64,000 nt of DNA, taken from assembly GCF_001245615.1 (NCBI RefSeq), contig NZ_CWKH01000001.1, positions 2,046,001 through 2,110,000 on the forward strand, in the 5' to 3' direction. Below the pieces are notes generated by a model that was not told the origin of the DNA, did not search any database, and was given only the letters and a program-made list of their open reading frames with translations. The position numbers were made by a program, and so were the translations under genes. The stretch comes from Mycolicibacterium neworleansense (lineage in GTDB: Bacteria; Actinomycetota; Actinomycetes; Mycobacteriales; Mycobacteriaceae). This document shows, piece by piece, positions 28,094-36,227 of this stretch (position 1 is the stretch's first letter; each line of letters starts with the position of its first letter).

Positions 28094-28909
28094 TCAGCGA
28101 GTTTCGTGGTCCGAAACCCGCTCGGCGACCAGCCCCTCCTGCACCAACGTCGCCGCAACCGCACCGTCGGCGCGCAGCAAGCTTGACGTGATCAGGCCAC
28201 GGCCCCGCGCGGCGGCCGGCGAGCGCGATTCCAGCAGGTTCCATTCGCCGGCCCGCACCGGGCGGTGAAACCAGATCGACGAATCGGTCGTGCCACTGCG
28301 GTGACTGCGCGACCGCATGCTGTAGCCGTGCACGGCCAAGGCCGGATCGATCCCGTACAGGTCGGTGATGTACACCGCGATCAGCATGTGCACCAACGGA
28401 TCCTCGGGCAGGTCGGTGGTGACCCGCCACCACATCCGTCGCACGAACTCTTCGCCCTCTCCGGCATCGTCGATGCGGATGTCGAACTCATCGAGCGGCA
28501 GGGATGGCGCCGGCCCGGGCGGCCCGGTGCACGGCAGCACCTCGGGATCGTGCGGCATCGCACTCAACCCGTGTTCGGGCCCGGCCAGTGCGGTCGCGAA
28601 CGACACCGTGGCCGTGGTCAGCATGCGGCCATGCTCATACGATTCGACGCGCCGGGCCGACGCCGTACGCCCGTCGTACACCCGGGAGACGCGGTGCTCG
28701 ACTGCTTCCCCGGCGTCCCCGCCGCGCAGAAACTGCAGGTGCATGTTGGTCGGTGTCCGGTCATAACCGACCGTCCGGCATGCGGCCGCCAGGCTCTGTG
28801 CGGCCAGCAGGCCGCCGTAGGCCCGCTTGCCCTCCGGACCGCTGGCCCGTCCGGTGAACACCTCACCGTCGGCGGCACGTAGATCCAAGAGCTTCAGCAG
28901 GGTACTCAC
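28094..28909 (-). CDS. Acyl-CoA thioesterase II (TesB type)
   Basis: The 271-residue protein has the double hotdog layout of TesB: G-G-L-L-A-A-Q-S-L-A-A-A near residue 33, H-L-Q-F-L-R-G-G-D near residue 59, and a C-terminal half with T-T-D-S-S-I-W-F-H-R-P. It would hydrolyse acyl-CoA to free acid and CoA. It overlaps the CoA-transferase gene by 4 nt and is the last gene of a four-gene minus-strand operon. Confidence 0.88.
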   Translation of the reverse strand: MSTLLKLLDLRAADGEVFTGRASGPEGKRAYGGLLAAQSLAAACRTVGYDRTPTNMHLQFLRGGDAGEAVEHRVSRVYDGRTASARRVESYEHGRMLTTATVSFATALAGPEHGLSAMPHDPEVLPCTGPPGPAPSLPLDEFDIRIDDAGEGEEFVRRMWWRVTTDLPEDPLVHMLIAVYITDLYGIDPALAVHGYSMRSRSHRSGTTDSSIWFHRPVRAGEWNLLESRSPAAARGRGLITSSLLRADGAVAATLVQEGLVAERVSDHETR

Positions 28910-30135
28910 CGCTCGTCGGTACCCGTTGCGACGGTGCCGGATTCGGTCAAGGCGTCGATCTCCTCGGTGCCGAGGCCGAGATGTTCGGCCAGCACGGCGG
29001 TGGTGTCGTCACCGAGCGCTGGCGCGGGGACCGCCGGCGGATACATGCCGCCGATCGATACCGGCAGCCCCGGTGCCAGGTAGGTACCGATACGGGGTTG
29101 CTCCAGCGGAGTGAACAGCGGGTTGGCGACCACCCGGTCGTTGACGGCTACCTCGGCGAAGCTGCGGTACCGCTCCCAGAGCACCGAGGTGCCCGACAGC
29201 GCGGCACTGATCTCATCGGCGGTGTGCTCGCTGAACCACAGGGTGAACAGCCCGGTCAAAGCGTCGCGGTGGGTGTAGCGCTGGCCTTCGTCGGTGAAGT
29301 CGGCACCGAACGCCTCGGCAAGGGCGGCAACGGCTTTGGTGGTCCCGGTGACCTCGGTGAGGTCACGGAAGTGCCGGCCGGTAAGCGCCACGAGCATGAA
29401 GCCGACGCCGTCGCTGCTGGTGAAGTTCTGCCCGTAGGTCCCGTAGAGCGTGTTGCCGAGACGCTCACGGCCGGTGCCGTTGATCATCACCTCGGTCAGG
29501 AACCCGAGATTGCCCGCGGTGGCCAGCGCGACGTTCTCCAACGGGATACTGATCCGTGCCCCCTCACCGGTCGAATCACGTTCACGCAGCGCGGCACTCA
29601 CCGCCAGCGCCACGTACAGTCCGCAGCTGACATCCCAGGCCGGCAGCACATGATTGACCGGGGTGGCCAACTGTGCGGGCCCGGTGACCATGGGGAAACC
29701 CAGACCGGCGTTGACCGTGTAATCCACCCCGGTGCCGCCGTCGGCCCGGCCCGACACCTCGACGTGGATCAGGTCAGGCCGCAGGGCGGACAGCACATCG
29801 TAGGAATGCCATTGCCGCCCCGCCACGTTCGTGATGAGCACACCGGCCTCGGCGATCAGCCGTTGCACCAGCTGCTGCCCCTCGGGTGAGCGCATGTCAG
29901 CAGCCAGCGATCGCTTGCCCTTGTTCAGCCCGGCCCAGTAGATGCTCTCGCCACCGTCGGTGAGCGGCCAGCGGTGGTAGTCGGCAGCGCCCCCGATGGG
30001 GTCCACCCGCACCACCTCGGCCCCCAGCTGGGCCAGGGTCATGCCCGCCAGCGGCACAGCGACAAAGCTGGAGATCTCGATGACGCGCACCCCGGCCAGC
30101 GGACGGGTCGGATCCGGCGTTACAGATTCAGCCAT
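28906..30135 (-). CDS. CaiB/BaiF family CoA-transferase or acyl-CoA racemase
   Basis: The 409-residue protein starts with the family motif L-A-G-V-R-V-I-E, followed by L-A-Q-L-G-A-E-V-V-R-V-D. A catalytic-type aspartate lies in V-L-P-A-W-D-V-S-C-G. Members move CoA between carboxylic acids or epimerise 2-methylacyl-CoA; the sequence does not decide which. I used the ATG at 30135 rather than a TTG three codons upstream. It follows the dehydrogenase gene by 13 nt. Confidence 0.88.
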   Translation of the reverse strand: MAESVTPDPTRPLAGVRVIEISSFVAVPLAGMTLAQLGAEVVRVDPIGGAADYHRWPLTDGGESIYWAGLNKGKRSLAADMRSPEGQQLVQRLIAEAGVLITNVAGRQWHSYDVLSALRPDLIHVEVSGRADGGTGVDYTVNAGLGFPMVTGPAQLATPVNHVLPAWDVSCGLYVALAVSAALRERDSTGEGARISIPLENVALATAGNLGFLTEVMINGTGRERLGNTLYGTYGQNFTSSDGVGFMLVALTGRHFRDLTEVTGTTKAVAALAEAFGADFTDEGQRYTHRDALTGLFTLWFSEHTADEISAALSGTSVLWERYRSFAEVAVNDRVVANPLFTPLEQPRIGTYLAPGLPVSIGGMYPPAVPAPALGDDTTAVLAEHLGLGTEEIDALTESGTVATGTDER

Positions 30136-30148
30136 GCCAGTCAAGCTA

Positions 30149-32305
30149 TCAAGCCCGTTCGCCGACCAGTTTCACCGCGGCGGCCTCGATGGTGTCCTCG
30201 GACAACAGCACCTCCCGTGCGGCGTCGCCCAGCGGGATGAAACTGTCGGCGCTCGACACCCGCTGCACCCGGCCCGAGTAGCCGTGATCGTCGAGTTCGG
30301 CCAGCACACCTTCCCCGACTCCCCCGGTGCGGCGGGTCTCGTCGACGATGAGCACCCGGCCGGTCGCCTCCGCCTCGCGCAGCATGTCCTCGACCGGCAG
30401 CGGCGACAGCCAGCGCAGGTCGACCACCCGGGCGGCGATCCCGGCCCGCTCCAACCGGCGGGCCACCCGCAGGCTCATCCACAAACCGTTGCCGAACGTC
30501 AGGATGGTCAGGTCCGCGCCGTCGCCATGGGTGCGGGCCGCGCCGATGCGCACGGGTTGGGACGGATAGGCCGCCAGCCACTGCTGATCGCCATCGGTAT
30601 AGAGGTCCTTGGTGTGGTACAGGGCGATCGGTTCGAGGTAAACACACACCGCGCCAGCGGTTTTCGTGGCAGCTACACAGGTGTGCAGCATGGCCGCGGC
30701 GTCATCGGGCCGGGCCGGACAGGCGATCACCACCCCGGGGATGTCGCGGATCGCGGCGATCGAGTCGTCGTTGTGAAAGTGACCGCCGAACCCCTTCTGA
30801 TAGCCGAGGCCGGCGATCCGCACCACCATCGGATTGCGGTACTGGCGGTTGGAGAAGAACTGCAGAGTGGCCCCCTCGCCGCGGATCTGGTCGGCGGCGT
30901 TGTGCAGATAGGCCAAATACTGGATCTCCGGGATCGGCAGCAGACCCGATACGCCCGCTCCCAGCGCCAGGCCCAGGATGGTCTGTTCGTCGAGCAGGGT
31001 GTCGAACACGCGCGCAGGCCCGGCAGCAGCCTGCAGGCCGCGGGTCACGCCGTAGACGCCGCCCTTGCGGGCGATGTCCTCGCCGAACACGATCGCCTCC
31101 GGATGCGCCTGCAGCACCTCCTGCAGCGCCCGGTTGATGGCCAGCGCCAAGGTCAGCGGCGGACCACCTGGTTCAGCCGGGGCGACAGACACCGCCCTGG
31201 CGTCGTCGAGCGTTTCGCGCAGCGGTCGCATCACCGCCGTCGTGCTGTCCAACTGCGGACAACCGCTGACCGCGCGGGCCAGCTCCATCACCTCAGCCCG
31301 TTTGTCCTCGTACCGTTGTACGACCTGCGCGGGGGTCAAGATGCCATGGGCGACAAGTGTTCTCGCGGTGTTGAGCACGGGATCGCGCTCATAGTCGGAG
31401 AGGATCTCGGCGGGCCGCCGGTAGGACTGCTCGTAGTCGGTGCCGGCATGCCCCATCAGTCGCACCGTCCTCAGGTGCAGGAACGCCGGTTTGCGTTCGT
31501 GGCGCACCCAATCGGCGGCGGCGCGTGCGGACTCAAGCGCGTCGACGAGGTCGCAGCCGTCGGCCGCGACGTACCTCAGCCCTGCGCGGTCCCCGTAGGC
31601 ACGGGCGATCCAGCCGCGCGGCGTCGGTGTGCTGATCCCGATGCCATTGTCCTCGCACACGAACAGCAGGGGCATCGGCAGGCCTTGGTAGGCGGCGTGC
31701 AGGGCCGCGTTGACGGCGCCGGCGGTCGTCGAGTGGTTGGCCGAGGCGTCACCGAAGCTGCACACCGTGACCGCGTCGTCGGGCCATGGGCAGACCACGC
31801 CCAGCTTGCGGGTCCGGGCGATCGAGAATGCGACCCCGACCGCCCGGGGCAGATGCGAGGCGATGGTGGAGGTTTGCGGGATGATGTTCAGGTCATGACG
31901 GCCGAAGACCTTGTGCCGCCCACCCGAGATCGGCTCGGCGGTGGCCGCCACCAGCCCGAGCAGCACGTCGCGCAGCGGATCCGAGCCGTCGACCTGCGCG
32001 GCGCGGGCCAGGTAGAAGCCGCCTGACCGGTAGTGCAGCAGCGCCGGATCGGTGGGCCGCAGTGCGGCGGCGACGGCCGCATTGCCCTCGTGCCCCGACG
32101 ATCCGATGGTGTAGAAACCCTTGCCCTGCGAACGCAGCCGGCGCGCGGCCAGGTCCAGATGCCTGCTGCCGAGCTGAGCATCGAAGAGCGCCAGCGGGTT
32201 TGGCACGTTGAGCGTGGGCGCTTCCCCCCGCCCGGGTGCGGTCAGCGCCGCTACCGTCGCGGTGAAGTACTCATCGATGGGCTCAATCCCCGAAACAACG
32301 GCCAT
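30149..32305 (-). CDS. Fused E1 alpha/beta thiamine-dependent 2-oxoacid dehydrogenase-like protein
   Basis: The 718-residue protein joins an E1 alpha half (residues 1 to about 330; thiamine motif G-D-A-S-A-N-H-S-T ending in E-D-N-G-I-G-I-S) to an E1 beta half (about 375-718; V-F-G-E-D-I-A-R-K-G-G-V-Y-G-V-T and D-E-T-R-R-T-G-G-V-G-E-G). Both halves of a branched-chain-type dehydrogenase are thus in one chain. No E2 or E3 gene lies nearby. It starts 1 nt after the HAD gene stop. The substrate is unknown; the acyl-CoA neighbours suggest a branched or methyl-branched acid. Confidence 0.82.
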   Translation of the reverse strand: MAVVSGIEPIDEYFTATVAALTAPGRGEAPTLNVPNPLALFDAQLGSRHLDLAARRLRSQGKGFYTIGSSGHEGNAAVAAALRPTDPALLHYRSGGFYLARAAQVDGSDPLRDVLLGLVAATAEPISGGRHKVFGRHDLNIIPQTSTIASHLPRAVGVAFSIARTRKLGVVCPWPDDAVTVCSFGDASANHSTTAGAVNAALHAAYQGLPMPLLFVCEDNGIGISTPTPRGWIARAYGDRAGLRYVAADGCDLVDALESARAAADWVRHERKPAFLHLRTVRLMGHAGTDYEQSYRRPAEILSDYERDPVLNTARTLVAHGILTPAQVVQRYEDKRAEVMELARAVSGCPQLDSTTAVMRPLRETLDDARAVSVAPAEPGGPPLTLALAINRALQEVLQAHPEAIVFGEDIARKGGVYGVTRGLQAAAGPARVFDTLLDEQTILGLALGAGVSGLLPIPEIQYLAYLHNAADQIRGEGATLQFFSNRQYRNPMVVRIAGLGYQKGFGGHFHNDDSIAAIRDIPGVVIACPARPDDAAAMLHTCVAATKTAGAVCVYLEPIALYHTKDLYTDGDQQWLAAYPSQPVRIGAARTHGDGADLTILTFGNGLWMSLRVARRLERAGIAARVVDLRWLSPLPVEDMLREAEATGRVLIVDETRRTGGVGEGVLAELDDHGYSGRVQRVSSADSFIPLGDAAREVLLSEDTIEAAAVKLVGERA

Positions 32306-32306
32306 C

Positions 32307-33080
32307 TCAGATCAATTCGATGGCTTCGGCGATCGAGGGCAGCACCCGGCTGGGCCGGAATGGATAACGTTCGATGTCGGAGACCGACGTCGACCCGGTC
32401 AGCACCAGAATTGTCTCCAACCCGGCCTCGATCCCGGCCACCACATCGGTGTCCATCCGGTCCCCGACCATCACGGTGCTCTCCGAGTGCGCCTCGATCC
32501 GGTTGAGCGCGCTGCGGAACATCATCGGATTGGGCTTGCCGACGAAATAGGGGTCGCGGCCGGTGGCCTTGGTGATCATCGCGGCCACCGATCCGGTCGC
32601 GGGCAACGGCCCCTCCGCCGACGGGCCGGTGACGTCGGGGTTGGTGGCGATGAACCGGGCACCGCCGAGGATCAGCCGGACGGCCTTGGTGATCGCCTCG
32701 AACGAATACGTGCGGGTCTCCCCCAGCACCACGTAGTCCGGCGCGATGTCGGTCAGGGTGTAGCCGGCCTCGTGCAGTGCGGTGGTCAGCCCGGCCTCAC
32801 CGATCACATACGCCGAGCCCCCCGGCTGCTGATCGGACAGGAACGCCGCCGTGGCCAGGGCCGAGGTCCAGATCGATGCCTCGGGGATGAGCAATCCCGA
32901 TCGCGCCAGCCGGGCGGCCAGATCGCGCGGCGTGAAGATCGAGTTGTTGGTCAGCACCAGGAACGGCCGTTCCTTGTCGGCCAGGGTCTGCAGGAATTCG
33001 GCGGCACCCGGGAGCGCATGTTCCTCGCGCACCAGGACGCCGTCCATGTCGGTTAGCCAGCACTGGGCAGGTGGACGCAC
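32307..33080 (-). CDS. HAD family phosphatase (NagD type)
   Basis: The 257-residue protein has the nucleophile motif L-T-D-M-D-G-V-L at residues 8-15, L-T-N-N-S near residue 43, and the late G-K-P-N-P and V-G-D-R-M-D-T-D motifs of NagD-like HAD subclass IIA enzymes. It would dephosphorylate a small phosphorylated metabolite. It is the first gene of the minus-strand acyl-CoA operon, and its upstream region is shared with the terminator at 33146-33205. Confidence 0.88.
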   Translation of the reverse strand: MRPPAQCWLTDMDGVLVREEHALPGAAEFLQTLADKERPFLVLTNNSIFTPRDLAARLARSGLLIPEASIWTSALATAAFLSDQQPGGSAYVIGEAGLTTALHEAGYTLTDIAPDYVVLGETRTYSFEAITKAVRLILGGARFIATNPDVTGPSAEGPLPATGSVAAMITKATGRDPYFVGKPNPMMFRSALNRIEAHSESTVMVGDRMDTDVVAGIEAGLETILVLTGSTSVSDIERYPFRPSRVLPSIAEAIELI

Positions 33081-33145
33081 GGGTCAAGTCTGCCAAGTTG
33101 CGCCGCGGATCTGGGGCCAACCGGGTGATAGCGGTGTAAACGCAC

Positions 33146-33205
33146 ACCGAGACCGCACTCAGGGACAGATTTTTCGCGATTCTTGTCCCTGAGCGCAGTC
33201 TCGGT
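33146..33205 (-). terminator. Long hairpin after the aminotransferase gene
   Basis: 22-nt arms (33146-33167 and 33184-33205) pair with only two non-Watson-Crick positions. In minus-strand RNA both become G-U wobbles, whereas in plus-strand RNA they would be A-C mismatches, so the structure suits the minus transcript. It begins 17 nt after the aminotransferase stop codon. Confidence 0.6.
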
Positions 33206-33222
33206 GAAGAGCGGGCGCTAGA

Positions 33223-34608
33223 TCAGTTGGCGTGCTGATCGGCGACGTCGAGCGCGGAGTCCAGGATCGCCAGACCCTCGCGCGCCTCCTCCTCGGTGAC
33301 GTTGCACGGCGGCACCACGTGGATGCGGTTGAAGTTGGCGAACGGCAGCAGTCCGTTGGCCTTGCAGGCACCGACGACGGCGTTCATCGCCGGGCTGGAG
33401 CCACCGTAGGGCGCCAACGGCTCCCGGGTCTGCTGGTCGGCGACCAGTTCGACGGCCCAGAACACGCCGGCACCGCGGACCTCGCCGACGCTGCGGTGCT
33501 TGGCGGCCAACTCGGCCAGTCCGGGACCGATGACCTCGGCGCCGATCTTGGCCGCGTTCTCCACCATGCCCTCTTCTGCCATCGCGTTGATGGTCGCCAC
33601 GGCGGCCGCGGTGGCCAGCGGGTGCCCGGAGTAGGTCAGCCCACCCGGGTAGGGCCGGTGCGCGAACGTCTCGTAGATGGCCGGGCTGATCGCCACACCA
33701 CCGAGCGGCACGTATCCGGAGTTCACGCCCTTGGCGAAGGTGAGCAGATCGGGCACCACGTCGAAGTGATCGATGGAGAACCACCTTCCGCTGCGCCCGA
33801 ATCCGGCCATCACCTCGTCGGCGATGAACACGATGCCGTAGCGGTCGCAGATCTCCCGCACCCCGGCCATGTATCCGGGCGGGGGCACCATGATGCCCGC
33901 GGTGCCCGGAATCGACTCCAGGATGATCGCGGCGATGGTGGTCGGGCCCTCCATCTGGATCAGCTTGTCGAGGTAGGCCAGCGCGCGCTGGGATTCCTGT
34001 TCTTCGGTCTCGGCGTAGAACGACGAGCGATACAGAAACGGTCCATTGAAGTGCACGATGCCTGCGTTGCCGCGGTCGTTGGGCCAGCGCCGCGGGTCAC
34101 CGGTCAGGTTGATCGCGGTGTCGGTGCCACCGTGGTAGGCGCGGTAGCGCGACAGCACCTTGTAGCGGCCGGTGTGCAGGCGGGCCATGCGCACCGCGTG
34201 CTCGACCGCGTCGGCACCACCGTTGGTGAAGAACACCTTGTTCAGGTCACCGGGGGTGCGCTCGGCGATCAGCCGGGCCGCTTCAGAGCGGGCCGCATTG
34301 GCGTACTGCGGAGCGACCGTGCACAGCTTGGCGGCCTGCTCGGCAATGGCGGCAACAACTTTCGGGTGCTGATGACCGATGTTGGTGTTGACCAGCTGGC
34401 AGGAGAAGTCCAGCAGGCGGTTGCCGTCGCCGTCCCACACATACGAACCCTGCGCGGCAGTGATCGTCATCGGGGAGATCTCCTCCTGGGCGGACCAGGA
34501 GTGGAACACGTGCGCGCGGTCGAGTTCATAGGCCCGCGCGGCCTCGGCCTTTGCCGCCTCGACGGTCAGCCCGTTGGGCAGCACGGAGGACTCTTGGGTC
34601 ACAGTCAT
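33223..34608 (-). CDS. Class III omega-amino acid aminotransferase
   Basis: The 461-residue PLP enzyme has I-A-D-E-V-M-A-G-F-G-R-S-G and the Schiff-base lysine in L-T-F-A-K-G-V-N. The family covers beta-alanine, GABA and other omega-amino acid aminotransferases. The gene lies 13 nt after a semialdehyde dehydrogenase and is divergent from a PucR regulator, which suggests that the aldehyde product (for beta-alanine, malonate semialdehyde) goes straight to that dehydrogenase. I chose the ATG at 34608; the open frame extends upstream to 34770 but overlaps the dehydrogenase. Confidence 0.85.
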   Translation of the reverse strand: MTVTQESSVLPNGLTVEAAKAEAARAYELDRAHVFHSWSAQEEISPMTITAAQGSYVWDGDGNRLLDFSCQLVNTNIGHQHPKVVAAIAEQAAKLCTVAPQYANAARSEAARLIAERTPGDLNKVFFTNGGADAVEHAVRMARLHTGRYKVLSRYRAYHGGTDTAINLTGDPRRWPNDRGNAGIVHFNGPFLYRSSFYAETEEQESQRALAYLDKLIQMEGPTTIAAIILESIPGTAGIMVPPPGYMAGVREICDRYGIVFIADEVMAGFGRSGRWFSIDHFDVVPDLLTFAKGVNSGYVPLGGVAISPAIYETFAHRPYPGGLTYSGHPLATAAAVATINAMAEEGMVENAAKIGAEVIGPGLAELAAKHRSVGEVRGAGVFWAVELVADQQTREPLAPYGGSSPAMNAVVGACKANGLLPFANFNRIHVVPPCNVTEEEAREGLAILDSALDVADQHAN

Positions 34609-34621
34609 GAGTGGAATTCTC

Positions 34622-36115
34622 TCACTTGTTCTCGGGGAAGCCGAGGTTGATGCCGCCGTGGCTGGGGTCCAGCCAGCGGGTGGTGATGGCCTTGGTGCGG
34701 GTGAAGAAGTGCACGCCCTCGGCGCCGTGGGCGTGGCTGTCGCCGAACAGCGACGCCTTCCAGCCGCCAAAGCTGTAGTAGGACATGGGAACCGGGATCG
34801 GCACGTTGATGCCGACCATGCCGACCTCGACCTCGTTCTGGAACCGTCGCGCGGCGCCGCCGTCGTTGGTGAAGATCGCCGTGCCGTTGCCGTACGGGTT
34901 GTTGTTGATCAGCGCAAGAGCTTCGTCGTAGGTCTCGACGCGCAGCACCGAAAGCACGGGGCCGAAGATCTCGTCGGTGTAGACACTCATCTGGGGAGTG
35001 ACGTTGTCGAGCAAGGTCGGACCCAGCCAGAAGCCGTCGGCCCCGCCGTTGGCGATGACGGTGCGACCGTCGAGCACGACCTTGGCACCGTCGGCCTCAC
35101 CGGCATCGATGTAGGAGGCCACCTTGTCACGGTGCACCTTGGTCACCAGCGGCCCCATGTCCGAATCCTTGGTTCCGTCACCGGTTTTGATTGTGGCGGC
35201 GCGCTCGGCGATCTTGGCCACCAGATCATCGGCGATGGGGCCGACCGCGACGGCGGCCGAGATGGCCATGCAGCGCTCACCGGCGGAACCGAAGCCGGCG
35301 TTGACCATGGCGTCGGCGGCCAGGTCCAGGTCGGCGTCGGGCAGGATCACCGCGTGGTTCTTGGCACCGCCGAGCGCCTGCACCCGCTTGCCCGAAGCGG
35401 TGGCGGTGGCGTAGACGTACTGGGCGATCGGGGTGGAGCCGACGAACGAGATCGCCTTGATCTTGGGGTTGGTCAGCAGCTCGTCGACCGCGGTCTTGTC
35501 ACCCTGCAGCACGTTGAACACGCCTTCGGGCAGACCGGCCTCGGCCCACAGCCGGGCCATCCACAGCGAGGCACTCGGATCCTTCTCCGACGGCTTGAGC
35601 ACCACGGTGTTGCCCGCGGCGATGGCGATCGGGAAGAACCACATCGGCACCATCGCCGGGAAGTTGAACGGCGAGATGATGCCGACCGGGCCAAGCGGCT
35701 GCAGCACGGAGTGCACATCCACACTGGTCGAGGCATTCTCGGTAAACCCGCCCTTGAGCAGACTCGGGATGCCACAAGCGAATTCGACGACCTCAAGGCC
35801 ACGGCTGACCTCGCCGAGCGCGTCGGAGAGCACCTTGCCGTGCTCGGCGGTGATGAGCGCGGCCAGCTCATCCTTGCGGGCATTGAGCAGCTCTCTGAAC
35901 GCGAAGAGCACCGAGGTGCGCTTGGCCAGCGACGTGTCGCGCCAGGCCGGGAAGGCGGCCACGGCGGCATCGATCACCGCGCGCGCGTCATCCACGCTGG
36001 CCAGGGCGACCTCACCGGTGACCGCGCCCGTGGCCGGATTGGTTACCGGGGCGGTGGCGGTCGAAGTGCCGGCAAAGATCTTGCCGTCGCGCCAGTGCTG
36101 GATGACATCGCTCAT
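34622..36115 (-). CDS. mmsA: CoA-acylating methylmalonate/malonate semialdehyde dehydrogenase
   Basis: The 497-residue aldehyde dehydrogenase has the MmsA features: the I-S-P-F-N-F-P-A-M-V-P-M-W segment, F-V-G-S-T-P-I-A-Q-Y-V, G-G-A-K-N-H-A and the catalytic cysteine in S-A-G-E-R-C-M-A-I. MmsA converts (methyl)malonate semialdehyde, CoA and NAD+ to propionyl- or acetyl-CoA with CO2 release. The start at 36115 matches the family N-terminus (H-W-R-D-G-K). Its promoter lies in the 111-nt gap shared with the PucR gene. Confidence 0.9.
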   Translation of the reverse strand: MSDVIQHWRDGKIFAGTSTATAPVTNPATGAVTGEVALASVDDARAVIDAAVAAFPAWRDTSLAKRTSVLFAFRELLNARKDELAALITAEHGKVLSDALGEVSRGLEVVEFACGIPSLLKGGFTENASTSVDVHSVLQPLGPVGIISPFNFPAMVPMWFFPIAIAAGNTVVLKPSEKDPSASLWMARLWAEAGLPEGVFNVLQGDKTAVDELLTNPKIKAISFVGSTPIAQYVYATATASGKRVQALGGAKNHAVILPDADLDLAADAMVNAGFGSAGERCMAISAAVAVGPIADDLVAKIAERAATIKTGDGTKDSDMGPLVTKVHRDKVASYIDAGEADGAKVVLDGRTVIANGGADGFWLGPTLLDNVTPQMSVYTDEIFGPVLSVLRVETYDEALALINNNPYGNGTAIFTNDGGAARRFQNEVEVGMVGINVPIPVPMSYYSFGGWKASLFGDSHAHGAEGVHFFTRTKAITTRWLDPSHGGINLGFPENK

Positions 36116-36212
36116 GAATCCGAACCTTCCTGTGGCTTGGGGTACGGCATTAACTTTGAGCCACGGCCGATCCTGTTCCGGCCAGCATCCTGTAAGTCTC
36201 GTTGACTCGTTC

Positions 36213-36227
36213 TTTACACTTTGTAAA
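36213..36227. promoter_or_regulatory. Palindrome overlapping the PucR start, containing a -10 box
   Basis: TTTACA-CTT-TGTAAA is a perfect 6-bp palindrome whose last base is the A of the PucR start codon. TACACT (36215-36220) fits TANNNT and would put the transcription start at or next to the ATG. This suggests a leaderless mRNA and autoregulation. Confidence 0.55.

Noticed and set aside
29996..32026. A 676-residue open frame on the plus strand
   Set aside because: It is antisense to the fused E1 dehydrogenase, its translation is low-complexity R/G/H/Q-rich, and the opposite strand carries clear thiamine motifs.
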